DNA of 64,000 nucleotides, taken from positions 1-64,000 of IMG/VR virus record IMGVR_UViG_3300035698_006348; one strand, written 5' to 3'. The notes under the pieces were generated by a model. The model had not been told where the DNA came from. It searched no databases and saw only the letters and a list, made by a program, of their open reading frames with translations. The translations under genes were made by a program, and so were the position numbers. Origin of the DNA: a virus. Below, in pieces: positions 15,587-24,304 of the stretch. The stretch's first letter is position 1. Each line of letters begins with the position of its first letter.

Positions 15587-16717
15587 ATGTGCCAATTAAT
15601 ATTTGTAAAGAGTAAAGATCCAAAAATTGCAGCGACAATTACCTATTTACAGATGTACATTGATTCAATAACTGAGCACCAGGATGGTTATGGTGCATAT
15701 GCTAATAATAGTCTCTTTGTTAGTGATGGAGTGGCATCAAACATCACAAATTTACATAGAATCCTTACAAAAATGAATGCCACTGAGTATATTGGGCATG
15801 TTAGGAAAGCCACAAGCTTTAGAGGAAAGAAAGATGTTAAAAACTCTTTCTCCCATCCATTTGATAAAGAAGACTTTACTCTTGCCCACAATGGAACACT
15901 AACATGGGATAAAATTGTAGATGAGACTGCTTTTGAAGCAACAAGACCAGAAGTAAAAAGTATGATAGACTCTGATGTATTTGCAACTTATCTCCAAAGT
16001 GTTTATAATGGCAATATGGTGACCAGTGTACAGCTTGCAATGCGAAAGTTTAATGGTAAATTCGCTTTTATTATATTTGATAAGACTGTCCAAAAACATT
16101 TTATTGTCAGAGGAAAAGCCACATTGTACAAAGCACTTATCACCGCTGGGGAAGAAACAATACTAATTATAAACACAGAAAAAGAATCTCTAAAACGTGG
16201 GCTAGTTCTTACCATAAATATACTAAACACTTATGGATTAAAAGTAGAAGACTTTCCGAAAATAGAAGAAATTCCCGCAGAAACAATTTCTATTATTGAT
16301 GGATATGACGTAAAGGAGGTAGGAAAAATAAAAGAAACCACAGCAACTTACTATCACTCTACTTACAAAGAGAGTACATATATAGCTCCAGCATCAAGTT
16401 GGCAGTATGCTCCACCAACTGGGGCTAAGAAGTTAATTGATTACTGTGTTGACTTTATACGGGACACTGGATTAAGTCTTGCTGAACTAGATATGGTGGC
16501 AAAAGTTGTATTGAATACACCCCTCTTTGGAATGAGGAAAGAAGACGTGGAAAAACTTACTCTTGTTTTGGATGAGCTTCAGAAATTAAACTCACAAGAT
16601 AAGATAAATGCATTTTTATATGGAGATTGTAACCTGACTAATTTACAGTATCCATATATGCTAAATGAAGTAGACGAATTATATGGAGGCCAGAGTGCAG
16701 ATACTATATTTATCTAA
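15587..16717 (+). CDS. Class II glutamine amidotransferase (Ntn hydrolase)
   Basis: 376 residues. Cys2 is the N-terminal nucleophile after Met removal (M-C-Q-L). Further class II signatures: G-H-V-R-K-A-T (about 65), H-P-F, L-A-H-N-G-T-L (about 100) and D-S-D-V-F (about 128), then G-K-F-A-F-I-I-F-D. The enzyme would release ammonia from glutamine and pass it to a partner synthetase. Residues 200-376 lack a synthetase domain, so the acceptor enzyme must be separate; the amidoligase and ATP-grasp neighbours are the obvious candidates. It overlaps the ATP-grasp gene by 23 bp. Confidence 0.9.
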   Translation: MCQLIFVKSKDPKIAATITYLQMYIDSITEHQDGYGAYANNSLFVSDGVASNITNLHRILTKMNATEYIGHVRKATSFRGKKDVKNSFSHPFDKEDFTLAHNGTLTWDKIVDETAFEATRPEVKSMIDSDVFATYLQSVYNGNMVTSVQLAMRKFNGKFAFIIFDKTVQKHFIVRGKATLYKALITAGEETILIINTEKESLKRGLVLTINILNTYGLKVEDFPKIEEIPAETISIIDGYDVKEVGKIKETTATYYHSTYKESTYIAPASSWQYAPPTGAKKLIDYCVDFIRDTGLSLAELDMVAKVVLNTPLFGMRKEDVEKLTLVLDELQKLNSQDKINAFLYGDCNLTNLQYPYMLNEVDELYGGQSADTIFI

Positions 16718-17453
16718 ATTTAAGCCATCAGCAAGAATCCTTCGGGATGCTTTGAATAATGCTGGAGTTACAACCACACTTGCAGGTGAGTGTGAAGACC
16801 TAAATGGCCCATTTATTAGATATGGTCATAAAGGTAGTATTGGGATTAGAAATAATGCTGTTGATTTAAATTTTAATACTCGTAAATTTATTGAAGCTTC
16901 TGGAAATAAAATGATTATGTCAAAAACATTTACAGAGGCTGGAGTAGTAACTCCACAGTTCTACCAAATGACTAAAGATCCAGAAGATTATCCAGTAATG
17001 GTTAGAACAACTCTAAGTGGGTTTAAAGGAAGAGGGATTTATATCTGTGAAACAACAAAAGAGTTTGAGTCCTTCTGCGACCAAAAAGGAAGCTTCTGGA
17101 CACCATTCTTAAATATCTCAAGGGAATATCGGGTTCACGTTGTGAATAACCAAATTGTAAAACTCTTTAAGAAGGTATACTCTGGTGAAGAACCAGAAGA
17201 TTACCCAATTAGGAATATGGATAATGGATACCACTTTTCTATTAGAAATAATATGAATCCATTTGTAAAATTGGTTCAGTTTGTTGATAGAATTTGTGAA
17301 GTAATGCCTATTGGGTTTACTGCAATGGATATAGGATTCTTGGAGAATGAAAGAAAATATATCCTGATAGAAACAAACTCTGCTCCAGGGCTAAATGAAA
17401 ACTCAGCTGGCCTCTTTGTGGATGAGATAAAAAGGAGACTAGATGATCTTTAG
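16695..17453 (+). CDS. ATP-grasp ligase
   Basis: GTG 16695 is preferred because GGAGG lies 5 bp upstream; the ATG at 16683 overlaps that site. 252 residues. An N-terminal Rossmann-like strand, then the ATP-grasp core: P-V-M-V-R-T-T-L-S-G-F-K-G-R-G-I (Lys and Gly-rich loop), E-Y-R-V-H-V-V, and a C-terminal D-I-G-F-L...I-E-T-N-S-A-P-G-L (metal-binding Glu and Asn). The last motif is typical of RimK- and D-Ala-ligase-like enzymes, which join amino acids through an acyl phosphate. Probably works with the amidoligase and the glutaminase next to it. It overlaps the RuvB-like gene by 11 bp. Confidence 0.85.
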   Translation: MQILYLSKFKPSARILRDALNNAGVTTTLAGECEDLNGPFIRYGHKGSIGIRNNAVDLNFNTRKFIEASGNKMIMSKTFTEAGVVTPQFYQMTKDPEDYPVMVRTTLSGFKGRGIYICETTKEFESFCDQKGSFWTPFLNISREYRVHVVNNQIVKLFKKVYSGEEPEDYPIRNMDNGYHFSIRNNMNPFVKLVQFVDRICEVMPIGFTAMDIGFLENERKYILIETNSAPGLNENSAGLFVDEIKRRLDDL

Positions 17454-18207
17454 AGGGCAAACACGAATAATGAGGGAGGTGGATATTCTAACCAAAAACA
17501 TTATACGTGGATACCCTATCAACATTGCTCTGATTGCTCAGAGTGGCATGGGAAAAACAACTCTAGGTTTAAAAATATTGGGTGATGTGGGCATTCATCA
17601 ATCTCAAGTAAGTGGACCACCTGATTTTAATTTTGACTTCGGAAAAAGACACCATCTTTTTGATGAAGTACATGAATTAAAATATCCAGAAGCTTTATAT
17701 GAGATTATGGATAGAGGGGACTACACAATGCTCTTAGCCACAAATGAAAGTGGTGATTTAAAAGAACCGCTATTAAACAGGTGTATTCCATTAATCTTTG
17801 AGGCTTATACAGAAGGAGATTTATATAATATCCTTGGAGATATCATTGGAGACGAACTAAGTAAAGAGTTGTATCCAACTATAATTGATTCTTGTAAGAG
17901 TAATCCACGGGAATTGAAAGTATTAGCAGAACGATTGCTATATGTTAATCGGGAAGTAAAACTTACATCTGTAAGAATGTTAAAAGATGTAATGGAAGAT
18001 ATACTAAATATATACGGAGGCTTAAACCAGAATGATAGAATATATCTTGACAAGTTAGATTCTCTAGGTGGAATGGCTAGTCTTACTTTATTAGAAAATA
18101 GCACTGGGTTATCGAAAAGCTCATTGTTACGTTTAGAGCCAGAACTAATAGCCAATGGGTATATTAAAATTTCCTCACGTGGAAGAGTTTTAGTCAAAAA
18201 ATATTAA
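17443..18207 (+). CDS. RuvB-like AAA+ ATPase with winged-helix C terminus
   Basis: 254 residues. Walker A A-Q-S-G-M-G-K-T-T (about 32-40), Walker B H-L-F-D-E-V-H (about 71-77), sensor 1 L-L-A-T-N-E (about 99), N-R-C near 111 as the possible arginine finger, and a C-terminal winged helix (about 200-254) like that of the RuvB motor, which drives Holliday junction branch migration. It is shorter than cellular RuvB (about 330-350 residues) and no RuvA is present. The phage also has a Hjc-like resolvase at 41711. Its place inside the amidoligase operon is odd; it could be a remodelling ATPase for that system. Confidence 0.8.
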   Translation: MIFRGQTRIMREVDILTKNIIRGYPINIALIAQSGMGKTTLGLKILGDVGIHQSQVSGPPDFNFDFGKRHHLFDEVHELKYPEALYEIMDRGDYTMLLATNESGDLKEPLLNRCIPLIFEAYTEGDLYNILGDIIGDELSKELYPTIIDSCKSNPRELKVLAERLLYVNREVKLTSVRMLKDVMEDILNIYGGLNQNDRIYLDKLDSLGGMASLTLLENSTGLSKSSLLRLEPELIANGYIKISSRGRVLVKKY

Positions 18208-18225
18208 GAATTATTTGGAGGTACA

Positions 18226-19170
18226 ATGAAACAAATTTTTAATTACAACACAAACAGCAAGTATCTTTTACACTCACCAGCTTTTAAAGAAATATCTGCG
18301 GTTTTAAAAGATAAAGGATTTGAAACTGTTTACCAGCTGGAAGTTGATCCTAATATTACATTCCTAATAGAAATAGAAAAAGATGACCTACGTCTTTATA
18401 AACCATCTACAGCCCCAGTTGAGGCAGGATATATTGAGATGGCTTATAAGAATAATGAGTATTCTAAATTTATTGGGCATATGCTATTAGTTGATAAATA
18501 CGGAACTAAGCTATATGATTTTACAGACAAAACCCCACTCAGTATAGGGGTTAAAAAATGTGAGGTTTTCTATGATTTGGGATCAGATATGCTGGAAGAA
18601 TCACCACGTATATTCTTTTTTAAGGATACTGCTATTGTTAATGACAGCAGGAAAACAAATATATTTGCCATGTTAAAAATAATCTATATGTCTGCTGGGC
18701 TTATGATACCCCAAAAGGAAACTGAATTCGGATCTGGAGTTGTATTTGGTATCATAAGGAAATTGGGAGGAATGGAAGATAAAACAGTACTTACAATAAA
18801 ACTGGCAGAACCAGTGTTATATCCAAGGAAAAAATTAACAAAGAATCCAAAAGAAAGTAAAAAACTTGGGAAAATTGGTGCAAAAATTGCAAGAAAACTT
18901 GTGAAAGATAAAAGAAAGGCAGAAACGAATGTATTGACATATAGTACTTCCATGAAATTATCAGAACTCCTAAAAACAAAATTGGGAGAAGGAGCTGAAA
19001 TTCCAACAGTTATTAATGACATAGAATTGGATAAAGTGGAATCAATGGCTGTTAGAAAAGGACGGCTATACATAAAAATTAGTACTAATGACCCAGCCAC
19101 ATTTGAAAAGGTTTATAGCACCTTCAATGATGCGGCAATAGCTTTATATACGATCATAGGAGTAGACTAA
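18226..19170 (+). CDS. Unknown 314-residue protein in amidoligase operon
   Basis: Start with TTGGAGGTAC upstream. Residues 1-190 are mixed alpha/beta; residues 200-235 are extremely basic (K-K-L-T-K-N-P-K-E-S-K-K-L and K-D-K-R-K-A-E), likely to contact nucleic acid or an acidic partner; 240-314 form an alpha/beta end. No enzymatic motif seen. It overlaps the following Zn protein by one base. Confidence 0.6.
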   Translation: MKQIFNYNTNSKYLLHSPAFKEISAVLKDKGFETVYQLEVDPNITFLIEIEKDDLRLYKPSTAPVEAGYIEMAYKNNEYSKFIGHMLLVDKYGTKLYDFTDKTPLSIGVKKCEVFYDLGSDMLEESPRIFFFKDTAIVNDSRKTNIFAMLKIIYMSAGLMIPQKETEFGSGVVFGIIRKLGGMEDKTVLTIKLAEPVLYPRKKLTKNPKESKKLGKIGAKIARKLVKDKRKAETNVLTYSTSMKLSELLKTKLGEGAEIPTVINDIELDKVESMAVRKGRLYIKISTNDPATFEKVYSTFNDAAIALYTIIGVD

Positions 19171-19529
19171 TGTTATACCATGCAAAATGTGGTGGTAGTA
19201 TCACTATTGATATTGCCCAAAATATATCCACGGTAGCTTCGTTTGGAATTGGTTATTCAGAGCTAAGAACAAGTCTTATTAAACTAAACTTCAATAAAGG
19301 TGCAGCAAATGCCAGGGCGTTCTATTGTGTAAACTGCGATAGAGTCATTGAGCCAGAAGAAGTTGTCGGTAAGTGTATGCACTGTGGAGAAACATTCCCA
19401 GCTGATAAGCTGTATATTCCAGAATGTGGTGGAGTATACTGTGAAAAATGTGCTAAAGAAGAGTTTAAATCATACAAGAAAAAGAACGTACTTGTAATTC
19501 TCAAAACTTGTAAACTGGTAATTAAATAA
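19170..19529 (+). CDS. Double zinc-ribbon protein
   Basis: 119 residues. The C-terminal part has C-V-N-C (about 52), C-M-H-C-G (about 69) and C-G-G-V-Y-C-E-K-C (about 88-96), enough for two zinc sites. The N terminus contains a further C-G-G. Likely a small nucleic-acid- or protein-binding adaptor within the amidoligase operon. Confidence 0.65.
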   Translation: MLYHAKCGGSITIDIAQNISTVASFGIGYSELRTSLIKLNFNKGAANARAFYCVNCDRVIEPEEVVGKCMHCGETFPADKLYIPECGGVYCEKCAKEEFKSYKKKNVLVILKTCKLVIK

Positions 19530-19541
19530 AAGGAAAAACAA

Positions 19542-20438
19542 ATGACAAAGTATGGAACTGACCCAGAAGTGTTTATCTCTACTGAAGTAATTCCAAGTAG
19601 TTATGATGAAAATTTTATTAAAGATATTCCGTTCTGTGATATTCCCATCTCACTAGAACGAGAGGGCAAGATTAAACCAATGGATGAAGATGTAAGACAC
19701 CCATTGTATTTTGAAGGAAAAGACTATAAAGTTATTGGTGATGGTGTAGCGTTAGAAGTTAATTTGAAAAGACCACACACTGATCCAAATGAAATGAGAG
19801 AAATTGTTTTAGACGCTTTAGCCACAGTAGAACTGGAGGCTGGGCTGAAGTGTGAAGTTATCCCAGTTGTAAACTTTGATTATCAGAGATTCTGTACTCA
19901 AGAGAATATGATGGATGAACGGTTTGCGACATCTGTTATCTTTGGCTGTGACCCAGATGAAGATGCATTCGATGTATACGACTGTAATACCATAGATGCT
20001 ACAAGCCATCCATATAGATATGGTGGTGGTCATATTCATCTCTCCGATATCGGAGAGGCTGTAGAATATCCAAGAGTGATTACTAAATTATTAGCACTTA
20101 CAGCTGGAAACTTCTGTAACGCTAATACTAAATTCCCTGAGTTAACGAAGGTACGTGGCGAACTATATGGTAATCCCGGAAGATTCAGAAGGCAGAGTTA
20201 TGGAAATGGAACAAAAGGTGTTGAATACCGTTCACCATCCAATGAGTGGCTTACCTTTGAAAAGAGTACATTTGAATTACTATTTAAATGGATTGATACA
20301 GCAGTAATCTTATTCAATAGCCCAGATGGTAAAAGTGTATTGGAGAAGTTTGAATTTCCAACATTCTCTGCAATAAAAAGCTGTAATGCTGAAAAATCAA
20401 ATGTTATTTTGAAACAATTGGAAAAATATCTACAATAG
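19542..20438 (+). CDS. phiEco32-type amidoligase (COOH-NH2 ligase type 2)
   Basis: 298 residues. Motifs: G-T-D-P-E-V-F (residues 5-11), G-D-G-V-A-L-E-V-N (about 73-81, acidic strand), F-G-C-D-P-D-E-D (about 133), G-G-G-H-I-H-L-S-D (about 161-169), then G-N-P-G-R-F-R-R and V-E-Y-R-S-P-S-N-E-W (about 228). These match the phage-specific amidoligase family named after phage phiEco32. A second, differently built amidoligase in the same operon as gene 14474 suggests two ligation steps or a heteromeric ligase. Its substrate is unknown. Confidence 0.88.
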   Translation: MTKYGTDPEVFISTEVIPSSYDENFIKDIPFCDIPISLEREGKIKPMDEDVRHPLYFEGKDYKVIGDGVALEVNLKRPHTDPNEMREIVLDALATVELEAGLKCEVIPVVNFDYQRFCTQENMMDERFATSVIFGCDPDEDAFDVYDCNTIDATSHPYRYGGGHIHLSDIGEAVEYPRVITKLLALTAGNFCNANTKFPELTKVRGELYGNPGRFRRQSYGNGTKGVEYRSPSNEWLTFEKSTFELLFKWIDTAVILFNSPDGKSVLEKFEFPTFSAIKSCNAEKSNVILKQLEKYLQ

Positions 20439-20447
20439 GAGAAAATA

Positions 20448-21179
20448 ATGAATTGCAGTTTAAAAATTGTATACAAGGGCTTGGTGGATTGTCCAAGTAA
20501 AAGTTATGGTAACTACTGTGGGAATACTGTCCCATTCTCAAGATTTATGAGGGATATGTCATTCACGTATGATGTGGATTATTCCTGTAGGGAATCACTC
20601 CTATATGGAATCAGGAAGTTTACAAGGATGCTTGATGGCCATAAAGAATTATACGGCACAAGGGATTTTTGGATTTATATCTCCGCAACAGAGTATATTG
20701 CTTCAGTGAAAACAACCAATATGATTGAGGAGTTATTTTCAGCAGATGGATGGGGAGTTAGTGTAGAACGAGATAAAAGCATAGCTAATGGTGTAAAAGT
20801 TAAAATTAATCCATACAAAGGATGGGCTGGGCAATTTTCATACAGTTTTATACTTCTGATGTTATGTTTAGAAGTTAGCACGTTTCCCACAACTCCAGAA
20901 GACCTTATTGCCCATATGCTGAGGATAGATATGGTTATACGGGTTGACTGCTTATTTACAGGCTTTGCATACAGACTGCTAAAGGCCTCTCCGCATTCAA
21001 TCCCAAGAGGTGATTTGGGCCCAAGAATAAATGGTTGCTGTAATGCAATAAAAAATTCACCCCTCAATGTGGATAATTTACGTTGGTACAGAGCAAATAT
21101 CAGAAGTCAGTATAATTTTGATACTGAAATATTATCCAAAATGGGATTAAATATTGGTATTTTTAAATTTAGAGGCTAA
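20448..21179 (+). CDS. Unknown 243-residue protein in amidoligase operon
   Basis: Starts 9 bp after the amidoligase and precedes the gamma-glutamyl hydrolase by 16 bp. Mixed alpha/beta with several scattered Cys (K-G-L-V-D-C-P, G-C-C-N), aromatic patches, and a hydrophobic helix near 140-155. No catalytic motif identified. Co-transcription with the amide-bond enzymes suggests it may be the modified protein or an accessory factor; that is inference. Confidence 0.55.
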   Translation: MNCSLKIVYKGLVDCPSKSYGNYCGNTVPFSRFMRDMSFTYDVDYSCRESLLYGIRKFTRMLDGHKELYGTRDFWIYISATEYIASVKTTNMIEELFSADGWGVSVERDKSIANGVKVKINPYKGWAGQFSYSFILLMLCLEVSTFPTTPEDLIAHMLRIDMVIRVDCLFTGFAYRLLKASPHSIPRGDLGPRINGCCNAIKNSPLNVDNLRWYRANIRSQYNFDTEILSKMGLNIGIFKFRG

Positions 21180-21195
21180 AAAAGGAGTATAAAAA

Positions 21196-21813
21196 ATGAA
21201 AATCGGGATCGCATATCCAACATTGCATACCAACTTCCTAAATACATGGGAAGATGTAAAAGTAATTGAATCACGAGATGATATCGCATGGGCTGATTTA
21301 GTGGTGTTTACTGGTGGAGAAGATATAAGCCCATCCATTTATGGGCATCGAGCTACCTACACAAGTGGAACCAACATGAAAAGAGATAACACGGAAAAAA
21401 ATGTCTTTAATTATGCTTCTAGATTAAATAAACATATGCTTGGTATTTGTAGAGGACACCAACTAATTGCTGGGCTTAAAGGAACTAGACTAGTCCAGGA
21501 CATTAATCAAGAAGAATATAGACATCATGGATATCACCATAACGTTGATTGGGAAGTACCACCGATAGACAGATCATACCCATTTGCAGAAGCTGGAAAA
21601 GAGATTGTGGACTTATACTCAGATGGAGTAAATAGTTTGCATCATCAAGGATACACTGATCCAAGCTTTAGTACATGGGTATTGGGGGTGTTTGGTGAGA
21701 TTGTTGAAGCAACAATTAATAAAAGAATTATAACAACACAGTTTCACCCAGAAATGCTATCCACTTTTAGGTCTTTCTTAGAGATAGTAGAAAGATGGGT
21801 AGAGAGATGCTAA
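21196..21813 (+). CDS. Peptidase C26 / class I glutamine amidotransferase-like gamma-glutamyl hydrolase
   Basis: 205 residues. V-F-T-G-G-E-D-I-S-P-S-I-Y-G (about 38-51), nucleophile elbow G-I-C-R-G-H-Q (Cys about 85), N-S-L-H-H-Q-G and T-T-Q-F-H-P-E (His and Glu of the triad, about 179-184). The TGGxDxxPxxYG and GxCRGxQ motifs are those of PuuD-like enzymes that cleave gamma-glutamyl bonds. In this operon it may remove a gamma-glutamyl or amide-linked group added by the ligases or process their product. Class I and class II glutaminase folds in one operon imply separate chemistry. Confidence 0.88.
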   Translation: MKIGIAYPTLHTNFLNTWEDVKVIESRDDIAWADLVVFTGGEDISPSIYGHRATYTSGTNMKRDNTEKNVFNYASRLNKHMLGICRGHQLIAGLKGTRLVQDINQEEYRHHGYHHNVDWEVPPIDRSYPFAEAGKEIVDLYSDGVNSLHHQGYTDPSFSTWVLGVFGEIVEATINKRIITTQFHPEMLSTFRSFLEIVERWVERC

Positions 21814-22319
21814 ATCCACTAGGTGATTATATTCTTTCTATGACTCCATCTGGAAATGATGTTAAGAAAAGATTTGGTGATCTAAGCCTACGAATTAAAC
21901 AAGCAATTATTACTGCCAATCGGGATTCCTATCCAAAAATAAATAGTATGAAGCTGGAGTTTGAATCTAAAAATACGACACAATTTAATAAAGATATGGC
22001 TAAATTGAAAAAGTATGTAAAAGAATTAGAAAAAGATTTTGAATGGGTTATACCGTCTATTAGTAAAAATGCTTTGGACGGTAAAAAACTGACTTTCTCT
22101 GAGAAACTTAGGGAAGAACATGCTATGGGAATGGCTACTCCTGATGTTATAAGAGTGAGAGGCGGTGATGTAAGAATGGCTGAAGGAGATACACTTCATG
22201 TGCAAGCACCCACTCAGCCCTATTATTCACCCCCACAAGTTAGAACTAGTAGTGGGTTCTCAACAACTACAGCAACTGATGGCACTTCCACAACATATAC
22301 TCATTCAGATAATGATTAG
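21795..22319 (+). CDS. Unknown protein with low-complexity C terminus
   Basis: 174 residues (170 if ATG 21807 is used), overlapping the C26 gene by 19 bp or less. Residues 1-95 are helical and Lys/Glu-rich, possibly coiled coil; residues 110-174 turn into a Ser/Thr/Pro/Gln-rich flexible tail with no hydrophobic core. Such a tail next to amide-bond enzymes would be a plausible substrate, but there is no direct sign. Confidence 0.55.
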   Translation: MGREMLNPLGDYILSMTPSGNDVKKRFGDLSLRIKQAIITANRDSYPKINSMKLEFESKNTTQFNKDMAKLKKYVKELEKDFEWVIPSISKNALDGKKLTFSEKLREEHAMGMATPDVIRVRGGDVRMAEGDTLHVQAPTQPYYSPPQVRTSSGFSTTTATDGTSTTYTHSDND

Positions 22320-22333
22320 AAAAGGAAAATAAT

Positions 22334-23221
22334 ATGAAAGACCGCGTTGGAATGCAGATTCTGGCATCAAAGAGAACTAATGGACAAATAGGAAATACAA
22401 CTTCAATCTCTCAATTTTGTGCAGCCCTATATGATGGACGATCAGAGAAAAAGATCGTCCTAGTCAGAAACAGTGTGGATTCATGTAGAGAGAGCATATA
22501 TGCAACTTACGCACAAGCCTATGATGCAATACCAAACTCCCATCAAATTGTAAGCGAGTGCTCAGTCTTCATTGGTGTATCACCAATGTACAAAAATGGG
22601 ACACCAGAAAATGTAAAAAAGAAAGTGAGGCAGATTCTTGGTTTTAACTACACTGGTGCCAGTCATATATGGGAATCAAGAGTTATCCAAGAAAGAAACT
22701 TTAATGGAATTACACTTAAAGGTAAATTGGTTACACCAAACATCATATCCCTTATAACTTTTGTACTAAAATATCCAAGTATAAGTACAGTTTCCCATCA
22801 ATCCATGATTACTATGGGAATGGGAGATATTGACCATGGTACCTATGGTATTAGTAAAAATCAAGTTTTCCTAACTACAATGATGCTTCATGCAGTGGAG
22901 CATAGAAAAAGTTTCTGTAGTGTTGTCTTAGCCTTTGGAAACCAAGCCTCAAATGGAATAGGGACTTATTTACTTAAGTTTCCTCCAAAAAGTTTTATTG
23001 TGGAAGCTATTAAATACTATATTAAATATAGAAAAACATTTGATAAAATGTACTTTACTCCAGATTTTCTATTTGCAGGAACAGTTTTTGAAACCAAAGA
23101 AGCCTATGATATTTTCTTTAAAACCCTGGTTGAGCTTATGCCAAATACTATACATCCTGATACAAATTGCCCAGAAGATGAAGATGATTGGGATGAAGAA
23201 GATGAGGATTATGATGATTAA
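22334..23221 (+). CDS. Unknown protein with acidic tail
   Basis: 295 residues. Residues 1-265 form an alpha/beta domain with many Ser and aromatic residues; residues 276-295 are almost only Asp and Glu with Trp and Tyr (E-D-E-D-D-W-D-E-E-D). Such tails can mimic DNA or bind basic proteins. The stop overlaps the next start. No family recognised. Confidence 0.6.
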   Translation: MKDRVGMQILASKRTNGQIGNTTSISQFCAALYDGRSEKKIVLVRNSVDSCRESIYATYAQAYDAIPNSHQIVSECSVFIGVSPMYKNGTPENVKKKVRQILGFNYTGASHIWESRVIQERNFNGITLKGKLVTPNIISLITFVLKYPSISTVSHQSMITMGMGDIDHGTYGISKNQVFLTTMMLHAVEHRKSFCSVVLAFGNQASNGIGTYLLKFPPKSFIVEAIKYYIKYRKTFDKMYFTPDFLFAGTVFETKEAYDIFFKTLVELMPNTIHPDTNCPEDEDDWDEEDEDYDD

Positions 23222-23933
23222 GCCCACTTACACTAATACCAGAGTATCTATATATGTAAAAGATACAGAATCTGGAAATATCACTTATCGTCTTGGTTCT
23301 TATTGTAAAGATATATTATTAAATGGGATTGTAGCTATTTTACGTCTCGACAATAAAACGATTGGGCTAACACTTCCAGTAGACACAAAACCTAAGCATA
23401 TCCATAGATTTATAAACATACTCAATAAAATTTATGGGGTGGAAATTACATGGGAAACTATAGAATCATTACCTGTACTATGGATAGAAAATGAAATACC
23501 AACTCATCTGTATGTATTTATAATCCATCTAATTAAGCATGGAGAGTTTGATTTTTATAGTGATATATATAATGAACTTACACCTGGGTGGGATTTAGCT
23601 TTTGGACGTAGCAGTATAGCGAGTTGGCTACTCAGTAAAATTCCAAATGACACACGGTCTACCTATATGCTATCTTCTGCTTTTTATGCTTTTCTTAGAC
23701 CAGAAGAAATAGTTGAGGAAATCCCGAAAAATATTGGTTGTGCTATGGTGATTGAATTATCCAAAACACACCGTATGTTTTATTTTGTTAGAGTTAATTT
23801 TGAATGGTTCGATAAAAGGTTTAAAGAGCAGTTAACGACCCATGTGGATGATTTAGTAATGTGTATGTCAGAAACTGACTGGTTATTGATTAGAGCTTAT
23901 ATTACATGCCTTATACATATGAAAAGGAGCTAA
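23214..23933 (+). CDS. Unknown 239-residue protein
   Basis: ATG 23214 is used; it overlaps the previous stop by 8 bp, with GAGG upstream. Longer in-frame extension into the previous gene (to 22998) is a shadow. Helix-rich with scattered Cys and Trp, no membrane segment and no recognised motif. Confidence 0.55.
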   Translation: MIKPTYTNTRVSIYVKDTESGNITYRLGSYCKDILLNGIVAILRLDNKTIGLTLPVDTKPKHIHRFINILNKIYGVEITWETIESLPVLWIENEIPTHLYVFIIHLIKHGEFDFYSDIYNELTPGWDLAFGRSSIASWLLSKIPNDTRSTYMLSSAFYAFLRPEEIVEEIPKNIGCAMVIELSKTHRMFYFVRVNFEWFDKRFKEQLTTHVDDLVMCMSETDWLLIRAYITCLIHMKRS

Positions 23934-23934
23934 G

Positions 23935-24303
23935 ATGGAGAACAAAATGGTTAAAGAATTACTTACAGAAAAAGAACTAATGGAAAAAGTAAAACAAGCA
24001 AATAATATAATGAAACTTAGATATGATAGTGATGATTTTAGTATGATATGGGTCTTACGTTTTAAGTATAATGGAAATAATGATTACTTTATATATAATG
24101 CAGAGGGAGACTATAATATCTTTATTTCTCCATATTATATATCTATCTCTGGAAATATGGGAGCAATTATGAAGTTTTTTGACAATCATTATGGAAATAT
24201 TTTCCCAAAATTAGAAATAGACTCAGAAACAATGGAAGTTATGTTAGAAGAATGGCGTGGATTTAATAAACTAATGCCTATTATAAGTGGAGAGGATAAA
24301 TAA
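23935..24303 (+). CDS. Unknown small protein
   Basis: 122 residues (118 from the Met at residue 5, which has better spacing from AAAAGGAG). Two N-terminal charged helices then a beta-rich part with many Tyr, Phe and Asn. Placed 1 bp before the RtcB gene. Function unknown. Confidence 0.55.
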   Translation: MENKMVKELLTEKELMEKVKQANNIMKLRYDSDDFSMIWVLRFKYNGNNDYFIYNAEGDYNIFISPYYISISGNMGAIMKFFDNHYGNIFPKLEIDSETMEVMLEEWRGFNKLMPIISGEDK

Positions 24304-24304
24304 A

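Noticed and set aside
18684-19100. 138-residue leftward ORF opposite gene 18226
   Set aside because: Antisense shadow of a Lys-rich gene, which gives Phe/Leu-rich false membrane sequence.
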